From: Flavobacteriales bacterium
GTDB lineage: Bacteria > Bacteroidota > Bacteroidia > DT-38
Assembly (NCBI GenBank): GCA_013214975.1
Contig: JABSPR010000133.1
Location: 1-7,265, forward strand
Direction of reading: 5' to 3'
DNA: 7,265 nt
The notes below the pieces were generated by a model, which did not search any database, was not told the DNA's origin, and saw only the letters and a program-made list of their open reading frames with translations. Of this stretch, positions 1 through 5,777 are shown in pieces (the first letter of the stretch is position 1; every line of letters begins with the position of its first letter). A program made the translations under genes and the position numbers.

Positions 1-1314
1 CGCATGACTCGGTTATTCTCAAATACGCAAAAGGCTTTGAGATTAAGAAACTACATTTTACTCTTTCTAGATTAAGTAATGTCTATAATTCGTCGCTTTC
101 AGTTTCGATTTTGGTGAGAGATGTTACCGACTTCTACACAAACCAAGAGTTTAAGAAGGAAGCCAGTGCAATGAAAAAATCAATTCGTTTTAAAGACGAA
201 TTCTTGGCTAACATGAGTCATGAAATACGGACGCCATTAAACGGCATATTGGGCATGCTAGAGTTACTAGAGAAGACAACTAACGTCACGGATAAGCAAT
301 TAGAAATACTCTCGGTAATCAGATCTTCTTCCAATACGCTACTGAGTATAATTGATGACATTTTAGATATGGCGAAAATAGAGGCGGGCAAGATGAAAAT
401 GTTGCTCAACCCAGTTAATATAGAGAGTTTGATTATGGAAACTATTAATCTGTTTAAACCAAAAGCGAATGAAAAAAGCATTGCTAATTAAATTTGATAA
501 CAATTCCTTATATACACCTGCTGTTTTGACAGACTCCGTCCGATTAAGACAAGTCCTATCCAATTTAATTAGCAATGCAATCAAATTCACCGATCAAGGC
601 TCGGTTAAGGTAAGTGTGCAGTCAGCTCCTGAGATAAACAAATTACGATTTGATATTGAGGACTCCGGGATTGGAATGAAAGAAGATGAACTTTCAAGTC
701 TATTGGGACCTTTCAATCAAATGGATTCTTCGGCTTCAAAACGATATCAAGGTACAGGATTGGGATTGGCTATTTCAAAGAATATAGTCTCATTATTAGG
801 AGGTTCGTTTAAAGTGGATAGTGAGTATGGGAAGGGGGCATTCTCATTTACCATTAACGCCGAGGCAGTAATAGATCTGAAAAAGGAAATTGAAAAGAAA
901 ACAAATGCTCCATCAAGTTTCGAAGGTATTAATGTTCTTCTCGTAGACGATAACAACGTTAATATTATAGTTTGCGAAGCCATGATAGAAAGCCTTAATT
1001 GTAAAGTAATAACGGCAACAGATGGGATACAAGCAATAGAGTAATTCAAAATTGGGGAATTTGATATTATTCTAATGGATATCCAAATGCCTATAATGGA
1101 TGGAATAACTGCAATGAAAGAACTCCGAAAACTAGATATTGCTTTGCCGCCAATTATTGCACTAACAGCAAATGCAATGGAAAAGGATAAATATCAATAT
1201 GTTAAAGACGGTATGGACGACTATCTACCCAAACCTGTAACCATAAATTCTCTTCAAAAAGTATTAGTTAAATGGTTACCTGTCCAAAGTAAGATGCAAC
1301 AAAAAGGCTCATAG
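1..1314 (+). pseudogene. Hybrid sensor histidine kinase, 5'-truncated by window and broken by frameshift plus stop
   Basis: This is the C-terminal part of a hybrid two-component kinase; the reading frame is open to the left window edge, so the true start lies outside. In order it shows the end of a PAS-like domain (ILVRDVTDFY), a HisKA box with phospho-His in MSHEIRTPLNG (codon 219-221), and an ATPase domain with N-box NLISNAIKFT (about 562-591), G1 DSGIGM (661-678) and G2 GTGLGLAIS (751-777). A receiver follows with acid pair DD (946-951), phospho-Asp in MDIQMP (1078-1080), Thr (1165-1167) and Lys in KP (1231-1233). The frame moves from 3 to 1 at the A6 run 472-477; removing one A restores the expected ANEKALLIKFD junction. 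A second lesion, TAA at 1042-1044, interrupts AIE-FKIGEFDIILMD in the same frame. All motifs are otherwise well conserved, so inactivation appears recent. An independently translated second piece could start at ATG 469, but the stop still removes the receiver's phospho-Asp. Confidence 0.88.
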
Positions 1315-1360
1315 CGGTATAGATATTTTACATAGGTGTATTTATATATTTCAATCCTTA

Positions 1361-1381
1361 TAAAGGAACTAAACTCCTTTA
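1361..1381 (+). terminator. Hairpin after the kinase pseudogene, possible weak terminator
   Basis: TAAAGGA (1361-1367) and TCCTTTA (1375-1381) form a 7-bp stem with a 7-nt loop, followed by a pyrimidine-rich stretch. It lies 47 bp after the last kinase codon. The stem is AT-rich, so termination is uncertain. The same left arm could also pair with the two further TCCTTTA copies of the tandem repeat (1385-1391, 1395-1401). Confidence 0.35.
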
Positions 1382-1403
1382 TTCTCCTTTATTCTCCTTT
1401 ATT
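1374..1403 (+). repeat. Tandem repeat, 3 x 10 bp (CTCCTTTATT)
   Basis: Three exact, uninterrupted copies of CTCCTTTATT fill 1374-1403. They lie just upstream of the -7 element at 1409-1416, where the -33 element of that promoter would be expected. A change in copy number would alter what sits at -33, in steps of about one helical turn. Confidence 0.9.
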
Positions 1404-1408
1404 ATATG

Positions 1409-1416
1409 TACTTTTG
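1409..1416 (+). promoter_or_regulatory. Bacteroidota-type -7 promoter element for the nucleotidyltransferase operon
   Basis: TACTTTTG fits the TAnnTTTG consensus exactly and is followed by C, as is common. No TTG is visible 19-21 bp upstream; that region is tandem repeat. Transcription would start near 1422-1424, giving a leader of about 130 nt before the ATG at 1553. Confidence 0.5.
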
Positions 1417-1421
1417 CAATC

Positions 1422-1552
1422 CAATAAAAGGAACCCTTAACCAATCCGAGAACCGCAATAGGAACACACTCTCGGAATAGCCGCAAAGCTATCTGGGTCA
1501 GCATACTTGGCACTCACCCGTACTTTACAAAGTACCGCATTAAGTAGTAAGG
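1422..1552 (+). promoter_or_regulatory. Structured 5' leader, candidate cis-regulatory RNA
   Basis: This stretch has no start codon but folds locally into a chain of hairpins. Stem A is TCCGAGA 1445-1451 with TCTCGGA 1470-1476 (7 bp). Stem B is ATAGC 1477-1481 with GCTAT 1488-1492, loop CGCAAA. Stem C is GGGT 1495-1498 with ACCC 1516-1519. Stem D is GTACTT 1520-1525 with AAGTAC 1530-1535, loop TACA, 17 nt before the ATG. TACTT in the loop of C (1504-1508) can alternatively pair with AAGTA at 1542-1546, next to the start codon, which would suit translational control. The core CCGCAAAGCTA...GGGTC resembles the conserved CGCAAAGC...GGGUC part of c-di-GMP-I (GEMM) riboswitches, but the usual GCAAACC and GNRA-loop half is not evident, so no class is assigned. 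Confidence 0.4.
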
Positions 1553-2332
1553 ATGATTTATAAAAACAACCCAGAACAAATAACTACGGCTCTTTTATTA
1601 GCAGCTGGTACCGGAAGTCGTTTAAGACCTTTAACAGGAAAACTACCTAAGTGCCTAACTCAAGTTAACGAAATTGAAATTTTAGGCCGTTTAGTTACTA
1701 ACCTTCAACAAAACGGTTTTAAGAAACTAATTGTAGTTGTTGGCTATCTGGAGGAACATATTAAGTCTTACTTAGCTATTCATGCAGGAGATATCACCGT
1801 AGAATATGTTACTAATCCTATATTTAGTACAACCAATAATATTTACTCCTTATGGTTGGCTAAAGATTTGATCAAAGAGCCTTTTATGTTGATCGAAAGT
1901 GATTTGGTGTTTGAAGCCTCACTACTAGAAGGAATGTTAGTGCCAGATAAAATTGCTGTTTCAAGAATTCTTCCTTGGATGAACGGAACAACTGTAACTT
2001 CTGATAAGTCGCTAGTAAACCTGGTTACTTCGATCAATTTGGATCAACAAGCCAATGTGGATGACAACCTATATAAAACAGTGAATATCTATAGTTTCTC
2101 TATGGATTCTTGGAACAAGATAGTAACAGAGCTTGATCAATGGATTGATGAAGGAAAAGTTTGTGAATACTACGAAGCTGTTTTTTCACAAATGGTTGAT
2201 GAAAATTTGTTGGACTTATCTTGCGTTTATTTCGACTTGAATCAATGGTATGAGATAGATACGATTGAGGATTTGCATGAGTGCGAGAAAGTACTTCAAG
2301 ACAAAGGTTTCCCGACACAGCTAATTGCATAA
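1553..2332 (+). CDS. LicC-like nucleotidyltransferase (phospho-alcohol cytidylyltransferase type)
   Basis: A 259-aa cytoplasmic NTP_transferase-fold enzyme expected to couple a phosphorylated alcohol or sugar to a nucleotide, most likely CTP. The signature AAGTGSRLRPLT (17-28) and LPKCL with Lys33 form the nucleotide-binding loop. ESDLVF (115-120, Asp117) and EIDTIEDL (234-241, Asp236) are the expected metal-binding acids. The segment STTNNIYSLWLAK (92-104) and the YYEAVF motif (207-211) are typical of LicC phosphocholine and related inositol-phosphate cytidylyltransferases rather than of glucose-1-phosphate enzymes; this is family knowledge, not proof of substrate. The ATG at 1553 places the signature at residue 17 as in relatives. 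A CDP-alcohol phosphotransferase follows after 23 bp, which strongly favours a CDP-activated product. Expression may be governed by the structured leader directly upstream. Confidence 0.85.
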   Translation: MIYKNNPEQITTALLLAAGTGSRLRPLTGKLPKCLTQVNEIEILGRLVTNLQQNGFKKLIVVVGYLEEHIKSYLAIHAGDITVEYVTNPIFSTTNNIYSLWLAKDLIKEPFMLIESDLVFEASLLEGMLVPDKIAVSRILPWMNGTTVTSDKSLVNLVTSINLDQQANVDDNLYKTVNIYSFSMDSWNKIVTELDQWIDEGKVCEYYEAVFSQMVDENLLDLSCVYFDLNQWYEIDTIEDLHECEKVLQDKGFPTQLIA

Positions 2333-2355
2333 GGTCTACCAATTTTAGTATTGCA

Positions 2356-3003
2356 ATGAAGGGTATCATTTATAGAAATATTCCAAATGTAGTTTCCATT
2401 TTAGGAGTTCTTCCTTTGGTGATTTTATTTACCGAAGATGGATACAAATACCTTATTCCACTTATAATTTACAATAACCTAATGGATGACTTAGATGGCA
2501 TCTTGGCAGGTAAATTGAATCTTCGTAGCGACTTTGGTGCCCGAATGGATAATGTGTGTGACTCAATATCTCATACAATTATCATAATGGTGATAAGTGT
2601 TCATTATAATTGGATATGTATTATTGCTGGCTTAATCGCTGTTACAGCTGTTCAGGTTAGATCTATTACAAGACTTGATCCTAGTGTGGCAAAAAGTGCC
2701 GGATCACCAACAAATGAGCTAATACGACATTCTTTGTTTGCTGTATTACTTGCTACAATGTTCGATTTTGATGCAACCTATGTTCTTGTCGGTGTTTTTA
2801 TCGCCAATGCCATTACCATGTTTGTACCTTACCCAATGCCGTACTTAATTCGAAGCATGACAAAATCGACTCTAGCTGTACTTGGAGTGAACGTTGCCCT
2901 TACGGTTGCTTGGTTGGTTCCTAATTCTCTTATCCCCATTAGTACTGCATTTATATGTACTTATTTGTACTCCGCTTTTCACGCACTTGTGAAGTCTAAG
3001 TAA
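2356..3003 (+). CDS. CDP-alcohol phosphatidyltransferase family membrane protein
   Basis: A 215-aa integral membrane enzyme with about six hydrophobic segments. It transfers a phospho-alcohol from a CDP-alcohol to an acceptor alcohol or lipid. The family motif D-x2-D-G-x2-A-R-x8-G-x3-D-x3-D is present at residues 44-69 as D44, D47, G48, A51, G61, D65 and D69, but the Arg position is Gly52. The four metal-binding aspartates are intact, so catalysis is expected. ATG 2356 is chosen over the in-frame GTG at 2281 because the family's N-terminal RNIPN appears at residues 7-11 and the GTG lies inside the preceding gene. It probably forms an operon with the nucleotidyltransferase, whose CDP product it would use. 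A weak promoter-like TAGTATTG (2346-2353, TTG at 2325-2327) lies directly before the ATG. Substrate and acceptor (phosphocholine, ethanolamine, inositol or other) cannot be read from the sequence. Confidence 0.85.
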   Translation: MKGIIYRNIPNVVSILGVLPLVILFTEDGYKYLIPLIIYNNLMDDLDGILAGKLNLRSDFGARMDNVCDSISHTIIIMVISVHYNWICIIAGLIAVTAVQVRSITRLDPSVAKSAGSPTNELIRHSLFAVLLATMFDFDATYVLVGVFIANAITMFVPYPMPYLIRSMTKSTLAVLGVNVALTVAWLVPNSLIPISTAFICTYLYSAFHALVKSK

Positions 3004-3034
3004 TTGCGGATAGCTTTAAATCTGTATACCTTTG
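3004..3034 (+). promoter_or_regulatory. Bacteroidota promoter for selO
   Basis: TTG at 3004-3006, a 20-bp spacer, and TACCTTTG at 3027-3034 match the -33/-7 consensus TTG-N19-21-TAnnTTTG. Transcription should start about 6-7 nt after the -7 box, at roughly 3040, which coincides with the ATG at 3039. Confidence 0.7.
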
Positions 3035-3038
3035 CGGT

Positions 3039-4604
3039 ATGAAAGATTTGTTCGATATACCCAATACTCCACACTATTCTAAAGAACTTCCTGGTGATGA
3101 AATCACTGACAACTATACTCGACAGGTAAGTGGTGCATGTTTCTCCTACGCTGATTCCCAAAAACCTTCGGATCCTAAGATTGTTCATATAGCCTCTGAA
3201 TTTTTGAGCGAATTAGAATTAGTAGCAAAGGAAGATAAACTATTACAAGTATTTAGCGGGGCTGAAGTGTTTAATAACTTTAAGTCATATGCCATGTGTT
3301 ATGGCGGACATCAATTCGGGAATTGGGCTGGTCAACTGGGTGATGGCCGAGCCATAAATATTGCGGAAATTGATATTAAAGGACTCAATTGGAAACTTCA
3401 ATTAAAAGGATCTGGCCCAACACCGTATTCGAGAACAGCAGATGGCTTTGCCGTTTTAAGATCCTCTATTAGAGAATACCTTTGTAGCGAGGCAATGTAT
3501 CATTTGGGTGTACCTACTACCCGAGCACTTTCTCTTATTACAACTGGAGATACGGTAGTAAGAGACATTTTGTACGATGGTAATCCAAAAGGAGAGAAGG
3601 GGGCTGTTGTATGTCGTGCTTCACCATCTTTTATTCGATTTGGAAACTTCGAAATATTCATGTCTAAGGGGGATAAGAAGACATTAAAGCAATTGGTCGA
3701 CTATACAATCAAGCATCATTACCCTGATCTAGGTGCACCATCTAAGGAAACATATATTGCTTTTTTTAGAGAGGTAGTTATGAGAACTAAAGAAATGATT
3801 GTCCATTGGCAAAGAGTAGGGTTTGTACATGGTGTGATGAATACGGATAACATGTCGATTCTTGGACTCACGATTGATTATGGCCCGTATGGCTGGTTAG
3901 AGAACTACGATCCCGGCTGGACACCCAATACCACAGACCGGCAGCATAAGAGATACCGATTCGGAAACCAACCCAATATTGCTCTATGGAACCTCGCTAA
4001 ACTGGCAAATGCCATACACCTCTTAATAGAAGAGACCGAGCCATTACAAGAGATCATTGATGAGTATCAAGAAATATACTTGAAAGACTATCTCAAGATG
4101 ATGGCCTCTAAACTGGGTTTATATCAAATGGATAAGATCGATAAAGAATTTATTCAGACACTTACTGGTCGTTTAGAATTATCGGAGGTAGACATGACGA
4201 TATTCTTCCGAATGCTTTCAGATAAAGAGATAACAAACTTTGATTCCTTTTGGGATATTATAGGTACTGCAAGCTACCTTGAACCCGTTGAGTATAATGA
4301 GCATCAAGAAGTATGGAAAGCATGGCACGCGGATTATGTCAAGCTTATTAAAGATGAAAGTTTGGATCAAAAGGACCGAAGTGCCAAAATGAATTTGGTG
4401 AATCCTAAATATGTACTTCGAAATTACATGGCACAACTTGCTATCGATGAAGCTGACAAAGGGAACAACGACCTGGTTGATGAATTGTATCAGCTTTTAC
4501 TTAAGCCATACGATGAACAACCAAATAGCGAGAAATGGTTCGCCAAGCGACCAGATTGGGCCAAGCAGAAGGTGGGCTGTTCTATGTTAAGTTGTAGTTC
4601 GTAG
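3039..4604 (+). CDS. selO: Protein adenylyltransferase SelO (YdiU/UPF0061 family)
   Basis: A complete 521-aa pseudokinase-fold enzyme. Characterised members transfer AMP from ATP to Ser, Thr or Tyr hydroxyls of target proteins and are linked to redox stress. Hallmarks in order are LPGDEITDNYTRQVSGACFS (17-36), GGHQFGNWAGQLGDGRA (89-105), LQLKGSGPTPYSRTADG (120-136) with candidate ATP-binding Lys123, SSIREYL with Glu146, and VMNTDNMS with Asp270 and Asn271. The metal-binding site IDYGPYGW with Asp280 follows. The C-terminus is CSMLSCSS, with Cys514 and Cys519; the SCSS ending is characteristic of bacterial SelO, and no Sec codon is used. It is somewhat longer than the roughly 480-residue E. 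coli protein. ATG 3039 gives the usual distance to the conserved N-terminal motif. It has its own promoter and ends convergently with the regulator gene. Confidence 0.95.
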   Translation: MKDLFDIPNTPHYSKELPGDEITDNYTRQVSGACFSYADSQKPSDPKIVHIASEFLSELELVAKEDKLLQVFSGAEVFNNFKSYAMCYGGHQFGNWAGQLGDGRAINIAEIDIKGLNWKLQLKGSGPTPYSRTADGFAVLRSSIREYLCSEAMYHLGVPTTRALSLITTGDTVVRDILYDGNPKGEKGAVVCRASPSFIRFGNFEIFMSKGDKKTLKQLVDYTIKHHYPDLGAPSKETYIAFFREVVMRTKEMIVHWQRVGFVHGVMNTDNMSILGLTIDYGPYGWLENYDPGWTPNTTDRQHKRYRFGNQPNIALWNLAKLANAIHLLIEETEPLQEIIDEYQEIYLKDYLKMMASKLGLYQMDKIDKEFIQTLTGRLELSEVDMTIFFRMLSDKEITNFDSFWDIIGTASYLEPVEYNEHQEVWKAWHADYVKLIKDESLDQKDRSAKMNLVNPKYVLRNYMAQLAIDEADKGNNDLVDELYQLLLKPYDEQPNSEKWFAKRPDWAKQKVGCSMLSCSS

Positions 4605-4635
4605 ATCCAGATTAAGATTTTAGATCAAGCCCGGA

Positions 4636-4648
4636 AACGCTGCGCGTT
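4636..4648 (+). terminator. Short hairpin after selO, weak terminator candidate
   Basis: AACGC (4636-4640) and GCGTT (4644-4648) form a 5-bp GC-containing stem with loop TGC. It starts 31 bp after the selO stop and is flanked by CCGG at 4631-4634 and 4662-4665, which could close a larger structure. There is no T-run, so rho-independent termination is doubtful. Confidence 0.25.
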
Positions 4649-4737
4649 AAAAATCATTTTACCGGATTAAGGGTATTGGTCATAGGCTCTCGTCAGGATA
4701 ATTTTGGTTCTATAATTATACCTCAATCCATACCTCG

Positions 4738-4863
4738 ATGAAACGAATAAATAATCCAATACAATTAGTTACAAATTTGGGATTGGCCATTGCCATTGCC
4801 ATTTCAGTAATAAAAGGGAAAGGTTTACAAATGAGAAAGGGCATAATTATAATGCCGAAGTAA
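4738..4863 (+). CDS. Possible small hydrophobic protein, 41 codons (doubtful)
   Basis: An ATG-TAA frame encoding 41 residues: a basic start MKR, a hydrophobic stretch LGLAIAIAISVI (14-25), and a Lys/Gly-rich tail. This could be a tiny single-span membrane peptide. No ribosome-binding site and no good TAnnTTTG promoter precede it. Part of the hydrophobic stretch is simply the GCCATT triplet repeat read as Ala-Ile. It may be a chance frame in an intergenic region. Confidence 0.18.
   Translation: MKRINNPIQLVTNLGLAIAIAISVIKGKGLQMRKGIIIMPK
4786..4803 (+). repeat. Tandem repeat, 3 x 6 bp (GCCATT)
   Basis: Three exact copies of GCCATT. Inside the doubtful small ORF they encode Ala-Ile repeats, and as a 6-bp unit any copy change would keep that frame. 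Confidence 0.85.
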
Positions 4864-4926
4864 AGAAAGACATTAGCAAGAGTTAGTTCACTTTACTGCT
4901 TTATCGAACTAGAAACAGCAGAACAT

Positions 4927-5592
4927 CTACTTTGGCTCACCGTGAACAAAATAGTCTTCAGAATTGATTATACCGGTATGTAAAGCATAAAGAACCAAAT
5001 GGCAAATAGAGCTAAAGCCTAGTTTCTTGAGTATATTCTTTCGATGTGTTCCTATCGTATGAACACTTAGATATAATTTATCCGCAATTTCCTTGTTCGA
5101 AAACCCTTTTGCTACAAGTGCTGTAATCTGAATTTCTCTTTCCGATAAGGCCGTTTTTTCTTTTTCACGTCCTTTCCTATGTTTTTCTAATAGATCTATA
5201 ATCTCCTTGCTATAGTGTTTCTCTCCTCCTTGAATGGTTCTTACTGCAGTTACCAGTTCTTCATCGCCACATGTATTGGAAATAAATCCGTACACATTCA
5301 TTTTAATGACTTGTTTTATCATCGAGACATTCTGAGTGGACGAAATGATTAGAATCTTAGAAAAGGGAGAAACACGATTTATATCGTGGATGATTTCAAT
5401 CGTAATTGCGTCAACGCGGTCATAATCTAGAATGGCAATTTCGTATTTATTGAAGCTTAAACGTGATACTATCTCTTTTTCATTCTTTACAGAATAAATG
5501 GTTTCAATTCCATCTACATTCTTAAGTATGGATATTAAACCGGCATGTGCCAATGAATGTTTATTAGAATGAAGAATATTGATTGCTATCAT
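4927..5592 (-). CDS. NarL/LuxR-family response regulator with atypical receiver
   Basis: A 221-aa DNA-binding transcription regulator: an N-terminal receiver-like domain (about 1-120), a basic linker, and a LuxR-type helix-turn-helix (about 147-210) with LSEREIQITALVAKGFSNKE (149-168), IADKLYLSVHTIGTHR and NILKKLGFSS. Asp56 sits where the phospho-acceptor is expected (YEIAILDYD). The usual acidic pair after the first strand is replaced by HSN (8-10), and the conserved Lys near 106 is Asn in GFISNTC. Metal binding and normal phosphotransfer are therefore doubtful, and the protein may act without phosphorylation or through another signal. No partner kinase is adjacent; the broken kinase at the left edge is too far away to pair with confidence. 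The gene is divergent from the small Cys-motif gene. A palindrome at 5604-5626 overlies its likely transcription start. Confidence 0.85.
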   Translation of the reverse strand: MIAINILHSNKHSLAHAGLISILKNVDGIETIYSVKNEKEIVSRLSFNKYEIAILDYDRVDAITIEIIHDINRVSPFSKILIISSTQNVSMIKQVIKMNVYGFISNTCGDEELVTAVRTIQGGEKHYSKEIIDLLEKHRKGREKEKTALSEREIQITALVAKGFSNKEIADKLYLSVHTIGTHRKNILKKLGFSSICHLVLYALHTGIINSEDYFVHGEPK

Positions 5593-5603
5593 TTGCCAGG
5601 CCC

Positions 5604-5626
5604 TTATTTAGAATGATTCTAAATAA
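5604..5626. promoter_or_regulatory. Perfect 11-1-11 palindrome, operator candidate at the regulator's start site
   Basis: The arm TTATTTAGAAT (5604-5614), centre G (5615) and exact reverse-complement arm (5616-5626) form a 23-bp perfect inverted repeat. It abuts the - strand -7 box (5627-5634), so a bound protein would cover the transcription start. The inner TTAGAAT-G-ATTCTAA has the 7-1-7 layout of Fur-family sites and matches 5 of 7 bases per half with TGATAAT-N-ATTATCA. Identity of the binding protein is inference. Confidence 0.7.
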
Positions 5627-5634
5627 CAAAGATA
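5627..5634 (-). promoter_or_regulatory. -7 promoter element of the response regulator gene
   Basis: Read on the - strand this is TATCTTTG, an exact TAnnTTTG box, 35 bp before the ATG. No TTG is found at the standard distance upstream, so the promoter may need an activator or be weak. Confidence 0.55.
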
Positions 5635-5712
5635 TGAGACGCAAATTACTATTCCTACCTCTCGGTTGAAAAATCCAATAAATCAGTTAAACTGCGAGTA
5701 ATCAGTGGTTTT

Positions 5713-5728
5713 TACCCTTGTAAGGGTA
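5713..5728. promoter_or_regulatory. 7-2-7 inverted repeat, NarL-type operator candidate
   Basis: TACCCTT (5713-5719), GT, AAGGGTA (5722-5728) form a perfect inverted repeat. The 7-2-7 layout and the half-site TAC-CC-T-T closely resemble the NarL site TACYYMT, differing at one base per half. It overlaps the TTG (-33) of the + strand promoter and lies between the NarL-type regulator gene and its divergent neighbour. Confidence 0.6.
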
Positions 5729-5747
5729 TTGTAATACAGTACATTTG
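5718..5747 (+). promoter_or_regulatory. Bacteroidota promoter for the small Cys-motif gene
   Basis: TTG at 5718-5720, a 19-bp spacer and TACATTTG at 5740-5747, followed by C, fit the phylum consensus. Transcription should start near 5754, giving a leader of about 24 nt to the ATG at 5778. Confidence 0.7.
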
Positions 5748-5760
5748 CAACGTAATTTAC

Positions 5761-5777
5761 TTCAATAATTTATTGAA
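5761..5777. promoter_or_regulatory. Perfect 8-1-8 palindrome directly before a start codon
   Basis: TTCAATAA (5761-5768), T, TTATTGAA (5770-5777) end exactly where the ATG at 5778 begins. As DNA it could be an operator just downstream of the transcription start. As RNA, TTCAAT/ATTGAA could form a 6-bp stem that occludes the initiation region. Confidence 0.6.

Larger units (their letters stand above)
4605..4926. other. Convergent intergenic region, mostly featureless
   Basis: These 322 bp separate the 3' ends of selO and the - strand response regulator. They hold a short hairpin after selO, a doubtful 41-codon ORF, a GCCATT triplet repeat, and a short inverted repeat GGCAT/ATGCC at about 4838-4854 (stem 5 bp). 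No tRNA, no strong terminator with a T-run, and no remnant of a recognisable gene was seen. Confidence 0.6.

Noticed and set aside
471..480. Programmed -1 ribosomal frameshift at AAAAAAG
   Set aside because: The heptamer is not in the zero frame of the kinase and the shift required is +1 (or -2); with the additional stop at 1042 decay is simpler.
218..1049. Long - strand frames opposite the kinase
   Set aside because: They are antisense shadows of well-conserved kinase motifs and show no protein-like features.
1406..1480. A 24-codon ATG-TAG frame over the nucleotidyltransferase leader
   Set aside because: Its ATG overlaps the -7 promoter box, so it would lie upstream of the predicted transcript start, and its product looks like random composition.
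2325..2353. TTG-N18-TAGTATTG as a separate promoter for the CDP-alcohol phosphotransferase
   Set aside because: The -7 box has a mismatch, the spacer is short, and the 23-bp gap fits simple operon read-through; kept only as a remark.
2281..2355. GTG-initiated N-terminal extension of the CDP-alcohol phosphotransferase
   Set aside because: It lies mostly inside the preceding gene and adds residues with no family similarity; ATG 2356 gives the standard N-terminus.
4838..4854. GGCAT/ATGCC inverted repeat as terminator of the response regulator gene
   Set aside because: Only a 5-bp stem with an AT-rich loop and no clean T-run on the - strand; too weak to call.
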